Shown here: piece by piece, positions 49,862 to 59,672 of the stretch
Layout: the number at the start of each line of letters is the position of its first letter
Position numbering within the stretch: position 1 is the first letter of the stretch
From: an uncultured Lachnospiraceae bacterium
Lineage (GTDB): Bacteria > Bacillota > Clostridia > Lachnospirales > Lachnospiraceae
Assembly: GCA_902793685.1 (NCBI GenBank)
Contig: CADBEN010000003.1
Span: 62,001-126,000 of the forward strand
Direction: 5' to 3'
DNA length: 64,000 nucleotides
The notes under the pieces: model-generated
Told to the model about the DNA's origin: nothing
The model's input: only the letters and a program-made list of their open reading frames with translations
Database searches by the model: none
Position numbers and translations under genes: made by a program

Positions 49862-51553
49862 TTACCGTCCCTCTTTGAGTCTGAGATCAGTCTCGTCAAA
49901 GGTATCCTTCAGGGCTGCGCCCGGAGAACACATCGGGAACACCTTGTCGTCGTCGTCAATGACAACTTCGATAAATGCGGGTTTCCGGTCGTCGAGGGCC
50001 TTCTGAAACACCTTCTCGAACTCTTCCTTCTCCGTGACCCGGTATGCAGTGACTCCGAAGCCTTCCGCGACCTTGCAGAAATCCACCTTGTCCCGCAGGA
50101 CGGTGGCGGAATAACGCTTTCCGTAATACAGCGTCTGCCACTGGCGAACCATGCCGAGCACATGATTATTGATGACGACCTCGATGAGGGGAAGATCTTC
50201 CCTGCTCACGGTCGCGAGTTCGTTGATGTTCATCCTGAGACAGCCGTCGCCGGCGATGTTGACGACGACTCTGTCCGGGAACGCGGTCTGCGCGCCGATG
50301 GCGGCGCCGAGTCCGTATCCCATGGTGCCCAGACCTCCGGAAGAAAGGAAGGTCCGCGGCTTCGTGAAGCTGTAGTACTGGGCGGTCCACATCTGGTGCT
50401 GGCCAACTTCGGTGACGATGATGGCGTCGTCCGGGGTCAGGCGGTCGATGGTCTCCACCACAAAGGGACCGGTGAGCTTGTTTTTATCGTAATTCAGCGG
50501 ATACATGTCCCGCATCATCTCCACGTGCTCGAACCACTCCTCGTGGCGCAGCGGATCCAGCCGGGCGTTGATCTTCCGCAGGATGACCCGCGCGTCGCCG
50601 ACGATCTGGGCGCCCACATGGATGTTTTTGTTGACCTCAGCCTCGTCCACGTCGATCTGCAGGATCTTCGCGTCCTTCGCGAAATTCGCGGTGTTGCCGG
50701 TCACGCGGTCGGAGAAGCGGGCGCCGATCACGATCAGCAGGTCGCACTCCGTCACACAGTAGTTGGACGTCTTGGTCCCGTGCATGCCCACCATGCCGGT
50801 ATACAGCTCATCCTTCTGGTTCATGGCGCCCTGTCCCATCAGGGTGCAGGCCACCGGCGCCTGGATCTTATGGGCAAAGATGGACAGATCCTCCGACGCT
50901 TCGGAGAGGATCACGCCTCCCCCGGCGACGATGCAGGGCCGTTTGGACCGCTTCAGCATCAGGATCGCGTTGTCGATGTCGCCGTCATTGAACTGGTTCT
51001 TCATGCGGACGATGCGCTCCGGCTCCCGCGGGCTGAAATCCGTGACAGCCGCAGTAACATCCTTGGTGATGTCCACCAGCACCGGGCCCGGCCGGCCGCT
51101 CTGGGCGATCTTGAAGGCGCGGCGGATCGAGGCCGCCAGCTTCTTCACGTCCTTGACGATAAAGCTGTACTTGGTGATGGGGAGGGTGATCCCGGCGATG
51201 TCGATCTCCTGGAAGGAATCCTTCCCGAGCAGCGGCAGGCCGACGTTGCAGGTGATCGCGACGAGCGGGATCGAATCCATATGAGCGGTGGCGATGCCGG
51301 TGACCAGGTTGGTCGCGCCGGGTCCGCTGGTAGCGAAGCAGACGCCCACCTTTCCGGTGGCGCGGGCGTACCCGTCCGCGGCGTGGGCAGCGCCCTGTTC
51401 GTGGCTGGTCAGGACATGATGGATCTCGTCCTGATGCTTGTAGAGCGCGTCATAGATGTTCAGGATCGCCCCGCCCGGATAACCGAAGACAGTGTCGACT
51501 CCCTGCTCCTTCAGGCATTCGATCACGATCTCGGAACCATTCAGTTTTGCCAT
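49862..51553 (-). CDS. ilvB: Acetolactate synthase large (catalytic) subunit
   Basis: 563 residues, TPP-dependent; joins pyruvate with pyruvate or 2-oxobutyrate for valine, leucine and isoleucine. TPP Glu in LTSHEQGAAHAADGYARAT, FAD-linked centre RFSDRVTGNTANFAKDA, and the Mg/TPP motif IAGDGCLRMNINELATVSRE. No ilvN regulatory subunit follows; serC comes next after 95 bases. Start after AAGGAG. Confidence 0.95.
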   Translation of the reverse strand: MAKLNGSEIVIECLKEQGVDTVFGYPGGAILNIYDALYKHQDEIHHVLTSHEQGAAHAADGYARATGKVGVCFATSGPGATNLVTGIATAHMDSIPLVAITCNVGLPLLGKDSFQEIDIAGITLPITKYSFIVKDVKKLAASIRRAFKIAQSGRPGPVLVDITKDVTAAVTDFSPREPERIVRMKNQFNDGDIDNAILMLKRSKRPCIVAGGGVILSEASEDLSIFAHKIQAPVACTLMGQGAMNQKDELYTGMVGMHGTKTSNYCVTECDLLIVIGARFSDRVTGNTANFAKDAKILQIDVDEAEVNKNIHVGAQIVGDARVILRKINARLDPLRHEEWFEHVEMMRDMYPLNYDKNKLTGPFVVETIDRLTPDDAIIVTEVGQHQMWTAQYYSFTKPRTFLSSGGLGTMGYGLGAAIGAQTAFPDRVVVNIAGDGCLRMNINELATVSREDLPLIEVVINNHVLGMVRQWQTLYYGKRYSATVLRDKVDFCKVAEGFGVTAYRVTEKEEFEKVFQKALDDRKPAFIEVVIDDDDKVFPMCSPGAALKDTFDETDLRLKEGR

Positions 51554-51587
51554 GGCAGCTGTTCTCCTTATTCGTTACTTCCTGTTT

Positions 51588-53264
51588 TTATTCCGTCTTC
51601 TGCCCCGGGACCGCCAGGACTGCGCCCTGCGGCGCACCGGTCACGAGCTCTCTGTAGCGTGCCAGGTAGCCGCCGACTTCGTTGACGCGCGGCTTCCAGG
51701 TCTTTCTGCGCTCCGCGAATTCCTCCTCGGAAATGCGGGCGTTCAGGGAATTGTTCGGGATATCGATGTCGATGATATCGCCCTCGCGGATCAGACCGAT
51801 GGGGCCGCCTGCCGCCGCCTCCGGCGCCACGTGGCCGATGGAGGCGCCGCGGCTGGCACCGCTGAAGCGGCCGTCCGTGATCAGGGCGACAGTGCTTCCG
51901 AGGCCCATGCCGACGATGGCGGAGGTCGGGTTCAGCATCTCACGCATGCCCGGACCGCCCTTCGGTCCTTCATAGCGGATGACGACGACGTCGCCCGGGA
52001 CGATCTTTCCGCCCTTGATGGCCGCGATCGCATCGTCCTCACAGTCGAAGACACGGGCCGGTCCGGAGTGCTTCAGCATCTCCGGCGCCACCGCGCTGCG
52101 CTTCACGACGCCGCTCTCGGGAGCAATGTTCCCGGTCAGCACCGCAATGCCGCCGGTCTCGGAATAGGGATTCTCCACCGGGCGGATGACCTGCGGGTCC
52201 TTGTTGACGCAGCCCTTGATGTTCTCGCCCACGGTCTTTCCGGTGGCGGTCATGCAGTCGAGGTTGATGAGGTCCTTCTTGGCCAGCTCGTTCATGACGG
52301 CGTAGATGCCGCCGGCCTCGTTCAGATCTTCCATGTAGGTGTAGCCCGCCGGCGCCAGGTGGCACAGGTTCGGAGTGCGGGCGCTGACCTCGTTGGCAAT
52401 GCGGAGGTCGATCTTCACGCCTGCCTCATGGGCAATCGCCGGCAGGTGCAGCATGGTGTTGGTGGAGCAGCCCAGGGCCATGTCGACGGTCAGGGCGTTC
52501 ATGATCGCGTCCTCTGTCATGATGTCGCGCGGACGGATATCTCTGCGGAACAGTTCCATGACCTGGTTTCCTGCGTGCTTCGCGAGGCGGATCCTGTCGG
52601 AATAGACCGCCGGGATGGTTCCGTTGCCCTTCAGGCCCATGCCCAGGGCTTCCGTCAGGCAGTTCAGGGAGTTGGCGGTATACATGCCGGAGCAGCTTCC
52701 GCAGGTCGGGCAGACCTTGGTCTCGAACTCAAGGACATCTTCCTCCGTCATCTTTCCCGCCGCGTAGGCGCCTACTGCCTCGAACATACTGGACAGAGAG
52801 CGCTTCTCGCCCTTCACCCGGCCTGCAAGCATCGGGCCGCCGCTGACAAAGACCGTCGGGATGTTGACGCGCGCTGCCGCCATCAGGAGACCCGGGACGT
52901 TCTTGTCGCAGTTCGGGACCATGACCATGGCGTCAAACTGGTGCGCTTTTGCGAGACATTCGGTGGAATCCGCGATCAGGTCGCGGGTCACCAGAGAATA
53001 CTTCATGCCGACGTGGCCCATGGCGATACCGTCGCAGACCGCGATGGCCGGAACGACCACCGGCATTCCGCCTGCCTCGGCGATGCCGAGCTTGACCGCC
53101 TCGACGATCTTGTCGAGATTCATATGACCGGGAACGATCTCATTGTAGGAGCTGACGACGCCGACCAGCGGCTTTCTCATCTCTTCCTGGGTAAATCCAA
53201 GGGCATTGAACAGGGAACGGTGCGGCGCCTGCTGCATGCCTTTTTTGACGTTGTCACTAAGCAT
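51588..53264 (-). CDS. ilvD: Dihydroxy-acid dehydratase
   Basis: 558 residues, Fe-S enzyme dehydrating dihydroxy-acids in branched-chain synthesis. Cluster cysteines in [14 protein letters not shown] and [19 protein letters not shown]; also [20 protein letters not shown] precedes the ATG. It starts 109 bases after leuB, across a gap with a small GGATTAC/GTAATCC hairpin. Confidence 0.96.
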   Translation of the reverse strand: MLSDNVKKGMQQAPHRSLFNALGFTQEEMRKPLVGVVSSYNEIVPGHMNLDKIVEAVKLGIAEAGGMPVVVPAIAVCDGIAMGHVGMKYSLVTRDLIADSTECLAKAHQFDAMVMVPNCDKNVPGLLMAAARVNIPTVFVSGGPMLAGRVKGEKRSLSSMFEAVGAYAAGKMTEEDVLEFETKVCPTCGSCSGMYTANSLNCLTEALGMGLKGNGTIPAVYSDRIRLAKHAGNQVMELFRRDIRPRDIMTEDAIMNALTVDMALGCSTNTMLHLPAIAHEAGVKIDLRIANEVSARTPNLCHLAPAGYTYMEDLNEAGGIYAVMNELAKKDLINLDCMTATGKTVGENIKGCVNKDPQVIRPVENPYSETGGIAVLTGNIAPESGVVKRSAVAPEMLKHSGPARVFDCEDDAIAAIKGGKIVPGDVVVIRYEGPKGGPGMREMLNPTSAIVGMGLGSTVALITDGRFSGASRGASIGHVAPEAAAGGPIGLIREGDIIDIDIPNNSLNARISEEEFAERRKTWKPRVNEVGGYLARYRELVTGAPQGAVLAVPGQKTE

Positions 53265-53373
53265 GGGGATCTCCTTTTCTATGTTATTTATACAGCACAG
53301 ACTCGGATTACTTTGTAATCCTCATTGATGGCCGCCGGAGGCGCTTCACGCCCCGGCCGTCTCAGGATCATTG

Positions 53374-54459
53374 TCAGATGCGGTCGATGACGGCCTGTCC
53401 CATTTCGACGGTACCGACCTTCGTGCATCCCTCGCTCCAGATATCCACGGTGCGGATGCCGTCCTGAAGGACCTTCCTCACCGCGTTTTCCACTGCGTCG
53501 GCTTCCCGGTCCAGATCCAGGGAATAGCGGAGCAGCATGGCCGCGCTGAGGATCGTCGCCAGCGGATTCGCGAGATTCTTTCCGGCGATGTCCGGCGCGG
53601 AGCCGTGGCTCGGCTCATAGAGGCCGAACTTCGTCTCGTTCAGGGACGCGCTGGGCAGCATTCCGATGGAACCGGTGATCTCGCTCGCCTCGTCCGAGAG
53701 GATGTCTCCGAACATATTCTCCGTGACGACAACATCGAACTGTGCCGGATCGTGGACCAGCTGCATCGCGCAGTTGTCCACCAGCATGTTGGAAAGCTTC
53801 ACCTCCGGATAGTCCTTGCCTACTTCCGCAACGACCTTCCTCCAGAGACGGGAACTGTCAAGGACGTTCGCCTTGTCGACGCTGATGACCTCTTTCCGGC
53901 GCTTCATGGCGATCTCGAAGGCCTTGACTGCGATCCGGCGGATCTCGGTCTCGCTGTAGGTCAGCGTATCCACCGCCGTCTCCACACCGTCCTTCGTCTC
54001 GGTCCAGCGCTTTCCGAAATACAGGCCGCCGGTCAGTTCCCGTACGATGATCATATCAAAGCCCCGGTCTCCGATGATCTCTTCCTTCAGCGGGCACGCG
54101 CCCTTCAGCTCCGGATACAGATATCCGGGACGCAGATTTGCGAACAGTCCCAGTTCCTTCCGGATCTTCAGAAGGCCTGCCTCCGGGCGGAGATTCGGAG
54201 CGACGTCATACCAGCGGGAGTTTCCGACGTTTCCGCCGACTGCCCCGAGGAGAACTGCGTCACTCTGACGGGCAGTCTCGAGATTCTTCTCCGTCAGGGG
54301 CTCTCCGTACTTGTCGATGGAGCAGCCGCCCATGTCGATCTCCGTGAAGCAGAATTCATGGCCGAACTTCGCAGCCACATGGTCCAGGACCTTTTTTGCT
54401 TCCCCGACGATCTCCGGGCCGATTCCGTCGCCGGGGATCAATACAATATTTGCTTTCAT
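53374..54459 (-). CDS. leuB: 3-isopropylmalate dehydrogenase
   Basis: 361 residues from the ATG at 54459 after GAGAGG. Oxidatively decarboxylates 3-isopropylmalate with NAD. Motifs: [50 protein letters not shown] and the NAD-site [18 protein letters not shown]. First gene of leuB-ilvD-ilvB-serC-serA. leuA and ilvC are absent here, and the LeuCD-like pairs are 43 kb away in another operon. Confidence 0.96.
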   Translation of the reverse strand: MKANIVLIPGDGIGPEIVGEAKKVLDHVAAKFGHEFCFTEIDMGGCSIDKYGEPLTEKNLETARQSDAVLLGAVGGNVGNSRWYDVAPNLRPEAGLLKIRKELGLFANLRPGYLYPELKGACPLKEEIIGDRGFDMIIVRELTGGLYFGKRWTETKDGVETAVDTLTYSETEIRRIAVKAFEIAMKRRKEVISVDKANVLDSSRLWRKVVAEVGKDYPEVKLSNMLVDNCAMQLVHDPAQFDVVVTENMFGDILSDEASEITGSIGMLPSASLNETKFGLYEPSHGSAPDIAGKNLANPLATILSAAMLLRYSLDLDREADAVENAVRKVLQDGIRTVDIWSEGCTKVGTVEMGQAVIDRI

Positions 54460-54564
54460 AATGACACCTCTCAGATTCCTTTTCCGTTGCTTTCCGCGCT
54501 CCGCGGAGAGCAGTTCAAGGTTGCCCAAACAGACCCTTTCCCCCCGGAAAGAGCGTTTCTACAT

Positions 54565-54593
54565 ATGATAAAACATCAAATCCCTTTTTTCAA
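54565..54593 (-). promoter_or_regulatory. Promoter of the leuB-serA operon
   Basis: TTGAAA (54588-54593), 17 bases, TATCAT (54565-54570) on the minus strand. The leader is about 100 bases and holds a CTTTCC/GGAAAG hairpin. I saw no T-box or leader peptide with clustered Leu codons. Confidence 0.75.
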
Positions 54594-54639
54594 TGGAATT
54601 TATACACTCCCCGGCTTTTTCAGTCATCGAAATACATGA

Positions 54640-54669
54640 AAAAAAGGGATCCCGCGGAAACGGGATCCC
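54640..54669 (-). terminator. Terminator of the wall-repeat gene 54731-55744
   Basis: Nine-base perfect stem GGGATCCCG/CGGGATCCC with a six-base loop and T7 on the minus strand. Confidence 0.92.
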
Positions 54670-54730
54670 TGTCTTCATAAGTAGCTCTGTGATTTATCGT
54701 TAATATTCATGAATCAGCATTCCTGCAAAA

Positions 54731-55744
54731 TCACTTGGGTTTGCTGGCATTGGAAGCCGATGCCTCCGCATCCATCATAGCACCGGTGATATCGACGTAG
54801 TAGCCGTCCGGCGTCGTGGCATTCCTCCACATATAGCCTTCCTTCGCATCCAGATAGTACCAGTTTCCGCTGTCGATGTACCACCCGGTCCGCATGAAGC
54901 CGTTCTCGTCGAAAACATACCAGCGGTCGCGGATCTGCCGCCATCCTGCCGGAGCAACATTGCCGTCCGGAAGAATAAAGCGCCACCTGCCGTTGATCTC
55001 CTCCCACACGCCGCGGCTTTCCTCTTCCTCGTTGGCCTCCCGCTGAAGTCTGGCCTGCTCTTCACCGACGCTCACGGGATTCGAATCGACCCAGAGACCG
55101 ACGCTGGAAGTGTCCGTCTTGTTGATGGGACGGACCTTGCAGTGATAGGATCCGGCCTTCGTCATATATTTGGTGCCGTCATAGGTGGTGCCTGTCACGA
55201 TCTGGTTTCCGCCGAGGGTGGTCCCGTTCCGCATGAACTTGACCTCATAGGAGCCCGCGCCTGCCGTTTCGGGCCAGGTCACGATGCCTCCCTCCATTTT
55301 TACCTCAGTAAGCGGAGCGACCTGGGTCGCCAGGGAAGGAAGCTTTACTTCCACCACCAGCGTGTAAGCCTCGTCCTCGCGGGCTGCGGAGACATAAGTC
55401 GCACCGGTGAGCTTGATCTGGCTCGCCCGGGTGATCCGGAAATAATAGCCTTCCGAAGCTGTAAGATAGATCTTGATGTCCGGCGTGTCCTCCGAGGTCC
55501 ACTTGAACCCTTCATTCATGATCTCATAGTGATCATAATCATACTTGTTTCCGGAGGTGCTGACTTCGATCTCACCCTCTTCCCCCATGTTCGAATCCAG
55601 TTCAAAGTAGCCCCGGACGTTGAGCGACACGCTGCGGATGGCTTTGTCATGGTCGGAGTCATATGCAAAGACCGCATTGCTGAAGGCCGCCGCAAACAGC
55701 AGCGCCATTCCTGCAGTCATCAGTTTCTTCCCGAAAGTCTTCAT
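54731..55744 (-). CDS. Secreted protein with C-terminal choline-binding-type repeats
   Basis: 337 residues. Signal peptide (KLMTAGMALLFAAAFSNAVF). Residues 30-145 are a beta-sandwich-like domain (SVSLNVRGYFELDSNMGEEG). Residues 150-230 resemble a fibronectin-III-like unit (VTWPETAGAGSYEVKFMRNG). Residues 245-325 hold CW_binding-like repeats (GRWRFILPDGNVAPAGWRQI, DRWYVFDENGFMRTGWYIDS, GNWYYLDAKEGYMW) and end TTPDGYYVDITGAMMD. Wall attachment is inferred. The repeat end motif TTPDG-x-x-VD is shared with the 2757-3899 protein. Confidence 0.82.
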   Translation of the reverse strand: MKTFGKKLMTAGMALLFAAAFSNAVFAYDSDHDKAIRSVSLNVRGYFELDSNMGEEGEIEVSTSGNKYDYDHYEIMNEGFKWTSEDTPDIKIYLTASEGYYFRITRASQIKLTGATYVSAAREDEAYTLVVEVKLPSLATQVAPLTEVKMEGGIVTWPETAGAGSYEVKFMRNGTTLGGNQIVTGTTYDGTKYMTKAGSYHCKVRPINKTDTSSVGLWVDSNPVSVGEEQARLQREANEEEESRGVWEEINGRWRFILPDGNVAPAGWRQIRDRWYVFDENGFMRTGWYIDSGNWYYLDAKEGYMWRNATTPDGYYVDITGAMMDAEASASNASKPK

Positions 55745-55833
55745 ATCCTCTCTTCTCCCTTCTCAGTTTTGCGGTTCACGGACGGGAGTCCACTCACTGT
55801 TTCATTATCCTCTTTCCATACAAGAGGCGTCAA

Positions 55834-55872
55834 GAAAAAAAGCCTTACGAATTCTGAAAATTCGTAAGGCTT
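55834..55872 (-). terminator. rny terminator
   Basis: AAGCCTTACGAATT pairs with AATTCGTAAGGCTT around a short loop. T7 follows on the minus strand. 14 bases past the rny stop. Confidence 0.93.
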
Positions 55873-55886
55873 CACTGTTTTCCCGT

Positions 55887-57434
55887 TTACTTTGCAACGT
55901 CCTGGACGCGGGATTCGCGGATCACGTTGACCTTGATCTGGCCCGGATACTGCATCTCCTGCTCGATCCTCTTTGCGACGTTGTGTGCCATCAGCACCAT
56001 CTCATCATCAGAAACCTTCTCCGGGACGACCATGATGCGTACCTCGCGTCCTGCCTGGACCGCGAAGGACTTTTCGACGCCGCTGAAGGAATTGGTGATC
56101 TCCTCCAGCTGCTTCAGCCGGTTGGTATAGGTCTCGATGGTCTCTCTTCTTGCGCCGGGACGCGCCGCGGAAATCGTATCCGCCGCCTGAACGATGCATG
56201 CGATCAGGCTTTCCGGCTCCACATCCCCGTGGTGGGATTCGACTGTGTTGATGACAACAGCATTTTCCTTGTACTTGCGGCAGAGTTCCGCGCCAAGCTG
56301 GACATGGGAGCCCTCGACCTCGTGGTCGATCGCTTTTCCGATGTCATGCAGCAGGCCTGCCCTCTTTGCAAGACGCACATCCACGCCGATCTCCGATGCC
56401 AGGATTCCGGACAGCTCCGCGACCTCGACGGAATGCTTCAGCGCATTCTGGCCGTAGCTGGTACGGAACTTCATGCGGCCCAGGAGCTTGACAAGCTCGG
56501 GGTTGATCCCGTGAACGCCGACTTCGAGAACAGCGGCTTCTCCGGACTCGCGCATGGCGGTCTCGACTTCTTTCTGTGCTTTCTCGACCATCTCCTCGAT
56601 CCTCGCGGGATGGATCCGGCCGTCGGTGATCAGTTTCTCCAGGGCTACGCGGGCCACTTCCCTTCTGACCGGATCAAATCCGGACAGGACGACTGCCTCA
56701 GGCGTATCGTCGACGATGAGTTCCACACCCGTCAGCTGTTCCAGCGCACGGATGTTCCGGCCTTCACGGCCGATGATGCGGCCCTTCATTTCGTCGTTCG
56801 GAAGCTGTACAACGGAAACTGTAGCCTCGGCGACGCTGTCCGCCGCGCATCTCTGGATCGCGCTGACGACATATTCGCGGGCCTTCTTGTCCGCCTCATC
56901 TCTGGCCTCTGCCTCAAGATCCTTGATCAGCTTTGCTGTATCATGTTTGACATCATCTCTTACAGACTCCAGCAGGAACTCCTTGGCCTGATCCGTGGTA
57001 AGGCCGGAGATCCGCTCCAGTTCTGCGATTCCTCTGTCATAAAGAGAATCCACCTCGCGGGTCCGTTCGGTGATCTTCTCCTCTCTGGCCTGCAGCTGTG
57101 CTTCTTTCTTTTCGAGTGCCGCCTGCTTCCGGTCGAGATTCTCTTCCCGGCTCAGCACGCGGTTCTCATAATGCTGCAGCTCAGCCCGTCTCTCTTTGGT
57201 CTCTCTCTCCAGCTCATTCTTCGTCCGTAAGGACTCTTCCTTCGCCTCGAGGAGAGCTTCGCGCTTTTTTGTCTCTGCGGTTTTCAGGGCTTCTTCAATG
57301 ATTTCGCGGGATCTTGCTTCCGCGCTGCCGATCTTGCTTTCATACGTCTTCTGCCGATGTGCGATTGCAAGGTTCCAGCTCAGAAAAGCCACAATCACCG
57401 CAGTCACTACAATTGCAATGATGATTTGTGACAC
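55887..57434 (-). CDS. rny: Ribonuclease Y
   Basis: 515 residues with a GTG start at 57434, six bases after AGGAGG. Membrane anchor at residues 2-22 ([20 protein letters not shown]), a long coiled coil to about residue 200, a KH domain ([20 protein letters not shown]), and an HD domain ([20 protein letters not shown]; metal-binding His-Asp). Endoribonuclease that starts bulk mRNA decay in Firmicutes and organises the degradosome at the membrane. Confidence 0.96.
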   Translation of the reverse strand: MSQIIIAIVVTAVIVAFLSWNLAIAHRQKTYESKIGSAEARSREIIEEALKTAETKKREALLEAKEESLRTKNELERETKERRAELQHYENRVLSREENLDRKQAALEKKEAQLQAREEKITERTREVDSLYDRGIAELERISGLTTDQAKEFLLESVRDDVKHDTAKLIKDLEAEARDEADKKAREYVVSAIQRCAADSVAEATVSVVQLPNDEMKGRIIGREGRNIRALEQLTGVELIVDDTPEAVVLSGFDPVRREVARVALEKLITDGRIHPARIEEMVEKAQKEVETAMRESGEAAVLEVGVHGINPELVKLLGRMKFRTSYGQNALKHSVEVAELSGILASEIGVDVRLAKRAGLLHDIGKAIDHEVEGSHVQLGAELCRKYKENAVVINTVESHHGDVEPESLIACIVQAADTISAARPGARRETIETYTNRLKQLEEITNSFSGVEKSFAVQAGREVRIMVVPEKVSDDEMVLMAHNVAKRIEQEMQYPGQIKVNVIRESRVQDVAK

Positions 57435-57520
57435 AGAGCACCTCCTTATTCAGTTTTCATTGTACAGTATTCCGTGCGCCTTAAAGTTACATAAAAAAAG
57501 CTTCAAGGTACAGCAGGTCT

Positions 57521-57549
57521 ATTTTAACAGATGCACTCTTCAAGTGCAA
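57521..57549 (-). promoter_or_regulatory. rny promoter inside the recX 3' end
   Basis: TTGCAC (57544-57549), 17 bases and TGT-TAAAAT (TAAAAT at 57521-57526, extended -10) on the minus strand. The -35 is also the left arm of a TGCACT-TGAAG-AGTGCA hairpin that contains the recX stop codon, so one sequence serves as recX 3' end and rny promoter. Confidence 0.7.
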
Positions 57550-58145
57550 GTTGAATTGCGCAGCGTGCTCTCGATCAGGGACCAGGCATATCCGTGCCGC
57601 GCAAGGTATGCCGCCATGCGCTGTCGTTCCTTCGTGTCCGCGGTCTCCGGATCAAAATGTTTTTTCCTGAGTTCCTCCGCGATCTGCGCTTCCTCGTCCA
57701 CTGGACACTGTTCCAGAAGCTCCGCCGCAAGATCCCGGTCGATGCCCTTGGCCATCAGGTCGGAAAAGAGGCGTCTGCGGCTCTTGCCGGAAGCATGCCA
57801 GGAAAGATAGTTCTCCGCGAACCTCCGGTCGTCCAGATAATGTTTCTCAGAAGCCCAGGCCACCGCCGCGTCAATACAGGCTTCCGGCGTATAAGACTGC
57901 CGGAGTTTCCGCCGGAGTACTGCCTCCGGATAATCCTGCTTTTCCAGGAGAAGGACCACCCGCTCCTTTGCCCGCCGGGTGAGAAGCGGCATCAGAACCG
58001 TCTCCAGGAACTCATCCGTGAGTTCGCCGCCCTCCTCCAGGCCGAACTTCCTGAGTTCTGTCCGGTACACAGAAAAAGCAAAGTCCCCGTCTGTGAGGAC
58101 TCTGCTTTTCATTTTCCCATATGGGATGATTTCGGTAATGATCAT
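57540..58145 (-). CDS. recX: Regulatory protein RecX
   Basis: 201 residues. Modulates RecA filament growth. Three-helix repeats are visible: RRAKERVVLLLEKQDYPEAV, ACIDAAVAWASEKHYLDDRR and ELLEQCPVDEEAQIAEELRK. It begins 45 bases after recA and has no promoter of its own, so it shares SOS control. AAAGG precedes the ATG. Confidence 0.92.
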   Translation of the reverse strand: MIITEIIPYGKMKSRVLTDGDFAFSVYRTELRKFGLEEGGELTDEFLETVLMPLLTRRAKERVVLLLEKQDYPEAVLRRKLRQSYTPEACIDAAVAWASEKHYLDDRRFAENYLSWHASGKSRRRLFSDLMAKGIDRDLAAELLEQCPVDEEAQIAEELRKKHFDPETADTKERQRMAAYLARHGYAWSLIESTLRNSTCT

Positions 58146-58190
58146 AATACCTTTCTGTCTCCGGGCGGGATTTCCGCCCGCGCGCAGGGT

Positions 58191-59231
58191 TTATTCTTCC
58201 ACAGGTTCCGCCGCGGCCGGAACTGCGGACGGGTCTGCCGGGATGCCGTGGGCCTCGCGGACCTTATTCTCGATCTCAGCGCAGACTGCGGGGTTCTGTG
58301 CGAGATACAGCTTTGCGTTCTCTCTTCCCTGTCCGATCTTGTTCCCCTGATACGCGTACCAGGAGCCGCTCTTCTCGACGATGTCCTCCTTCGCGGCCAG
58401 ATCCAGGATATCTCCTTCACGGGAAATGCCCTTGCCGAACATGATGTCAAACTCCGCCTCCTTGAAGGGCGGCGCGATCTTGTTCTTCACGACCTTGACG
58501 CGGACGTGGTTGCCGATGACCTCACCGTTCTGCTTGATGGAATCCACTCTGCGCACATCCAGGCGGACGGAGGCGTAGAACTTCAGCGCCCGGCCGCCGG
58601 TGGTGGTCTCCGGATTGCCGAACATGACGCCAATCTTCTCGCGCAGCTGGTTGATGAAAATGACCGTGCAGTTCGTCTTGCTCATGACGCCCGTCAGCTT
58701 GCGGAGAGCCTGGCTCATCAGCCGTGCCTGCAGGCCCATGTGGGAATCTCCCATATCGCCGTCGATCTCCGCCTTCGGGACCAGGGCCGCGACAGAGTCA
58801 ACGATCACGATATCCACCGCGCCGCTGCGGACCATGGTCTCCGTGATCTCCATGGCCTGCTCGCCGTTGTCCGGCTGGGAGATGTAAAGATTGTCGATAT
58901 CCACGCCGATGTTCCGGGCATAGACCGGATCCAGCGCGTGCTCCGCGTCGATGAAGCCCGCGATGCCGCCCCGCTTCTGGACTTCCGCCACCATGTGCAG
59001 CGCGACGGTGGTCTTACCGGAAGATTCCGGTCCGTAGATCTCCACCACGCGGCCCTTCGGCACGCCGCCAAGTCCCAGAGCCAGATCCAGGCTCAAGGAG
59101 CCGGTGGGAACGGTCTCCACATTCATACTGGCGGCAGGATCACCGAGTTTCATGACGGCGCCCTTGCCGTAGGCCTTCTCGATCTGGGTCAGTGCCGCTG
59201 CCAGTGCTTTCTGTTTTGCATCGTTATCCAT
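58191..59231 (-). CDS. recA: Recombinase A
   Basis: 346 residues from the ATG at 59231 after GGAGG. DNA strand exchange and LexA co-protease. Walker [30 protein letters not shown], Walker [21 protein letters not shown] and the L2 loop region [20 protein letters not shown]. Full length. In an operon with recX. Confidence 0.98.
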   Translation of the reverse strand: MDNDAKQKALAAALTQIEKAYGKGAVMKLGDPAASMNVETVPTGSLSLDLALGLGGVPKGRVVEIYGPESSGKTTVALHMVAEVQKRGGIAGFIDAEHALDPVYARNIGVDIDNLYISQPDNGEQAMEITETMVRSGAVDIVIVDSVAALVPKAEIDGDMGDSHMGLQARLMSQALRKLTGVMSKTNCTVIFINQLREKIGVMFGNPETTTGGRALKFYASVRLDVRRVDSIKQNGEVIGNHVRVKVVKNKIAPPFKEAEFDIMFGKGISREGDILDLAAKEDIVEKSGSWYAYQGNKIGQGRENAKLYLAQNPAVCAEIENKVREAHGIPADPSAVPAAAEPVEE

Positions 59232-59367
59232 AAATATAAGTTCCTCCGAATGATTTCTGACCCGCCGCCGGGAGCGGCGAAAAATAATCCCGCAGTAAGA
59301 CAGGAACCCCGGGACCTGCATTCCCGGGCGTCGGATCCGCCGCGAACGGGAAGCCGTCCGGCAGATG

Positions 59368-59423
59368 TGAACGTATGTTCGTTTTTCTGTTACCATGATA
59401 CCGTCCGCACCGGAAAATGTCAA
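59368..59423 (-). promoter_or_regulatory. recA promoter with LexA (SOS) box
   Basis: TTGACA (59418-59423), 17 bases and TATCAT (59395-59400) on the minus strand. Downstream, GAAC-GTAT-GTTC with a flanking G (59369-59381) matches the Firmicutes SOS box (CGAAC-N4-GTTC) and would cover the transcription start to about +20. Confidence 0.92.
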
Positions 59424-59600
59424 GGCATACTTGTGCGGAACTTACTTCCGCAGTCAGGCATGCCCGGGCCTTCCGGACATTAAGAAAGTCTTCAATATTT
59501 CTTGCGCCAAAAATCACGCAATCCCTGCCGCTGCATGCTATACTCACATCATCAGAAAAAGCTTTCTCCACTCTCTCTCAAAAAACTCTGACCCCTGAAA

Positions 59601-59631
59601 GAAAGGTCTCCGCTTCCCACGGAGACCTTTC
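59601..59631 (-). terminator. lysA terminator
   Basis: 12-base perfect stem GAAAGGTCTCCG/CGGAGACCTTTC with a seven-base loop. The tail on the minus strand is weak (TTTC then C-rich), whereas the plus-strand tail is TTTACATTT. About 40 bases past the lysA stop. Confidence 0.7.
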
Positions 59632-59672
59632 TTTACATTTAGTCCGGGTGCCGGACTGCTCTCTTCCAATAT

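Larger units (their letters stand above)
59232..59672. other. Intergenic region between recA and lysA
   Basis: From right to left on the minus strand: the lysA terminator (59601-59631), about 180 bases with no recognisable gene or structure, the recA promoter, the SOS box and a roughly 150-base recA leader. No small gene with a ribosome-binding site was found. Confidence 0.6.

Noticed and set aside
49805..51685. 626-codon plus-strand frame, and a similar one at 51492-53318
   Set aside because: Antisense to ilvB and ilvD. Composition is typical of shadow frames of GC-rich genes.
54460..54540. Possible leucine attenuator peptide before leuB
   Set aside because: The only candidate is an in-frame upstream extension of leuB starting at a TTG without a ribosome-binding site, and it lacks a run of Leu codons.
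55840..55872. CodY-like AATTCTGAAAATT sequence
   Set aside because: It is the loop-proximal part of the rny terminator hairpin downstream of the gene, so the match is most likely chance.
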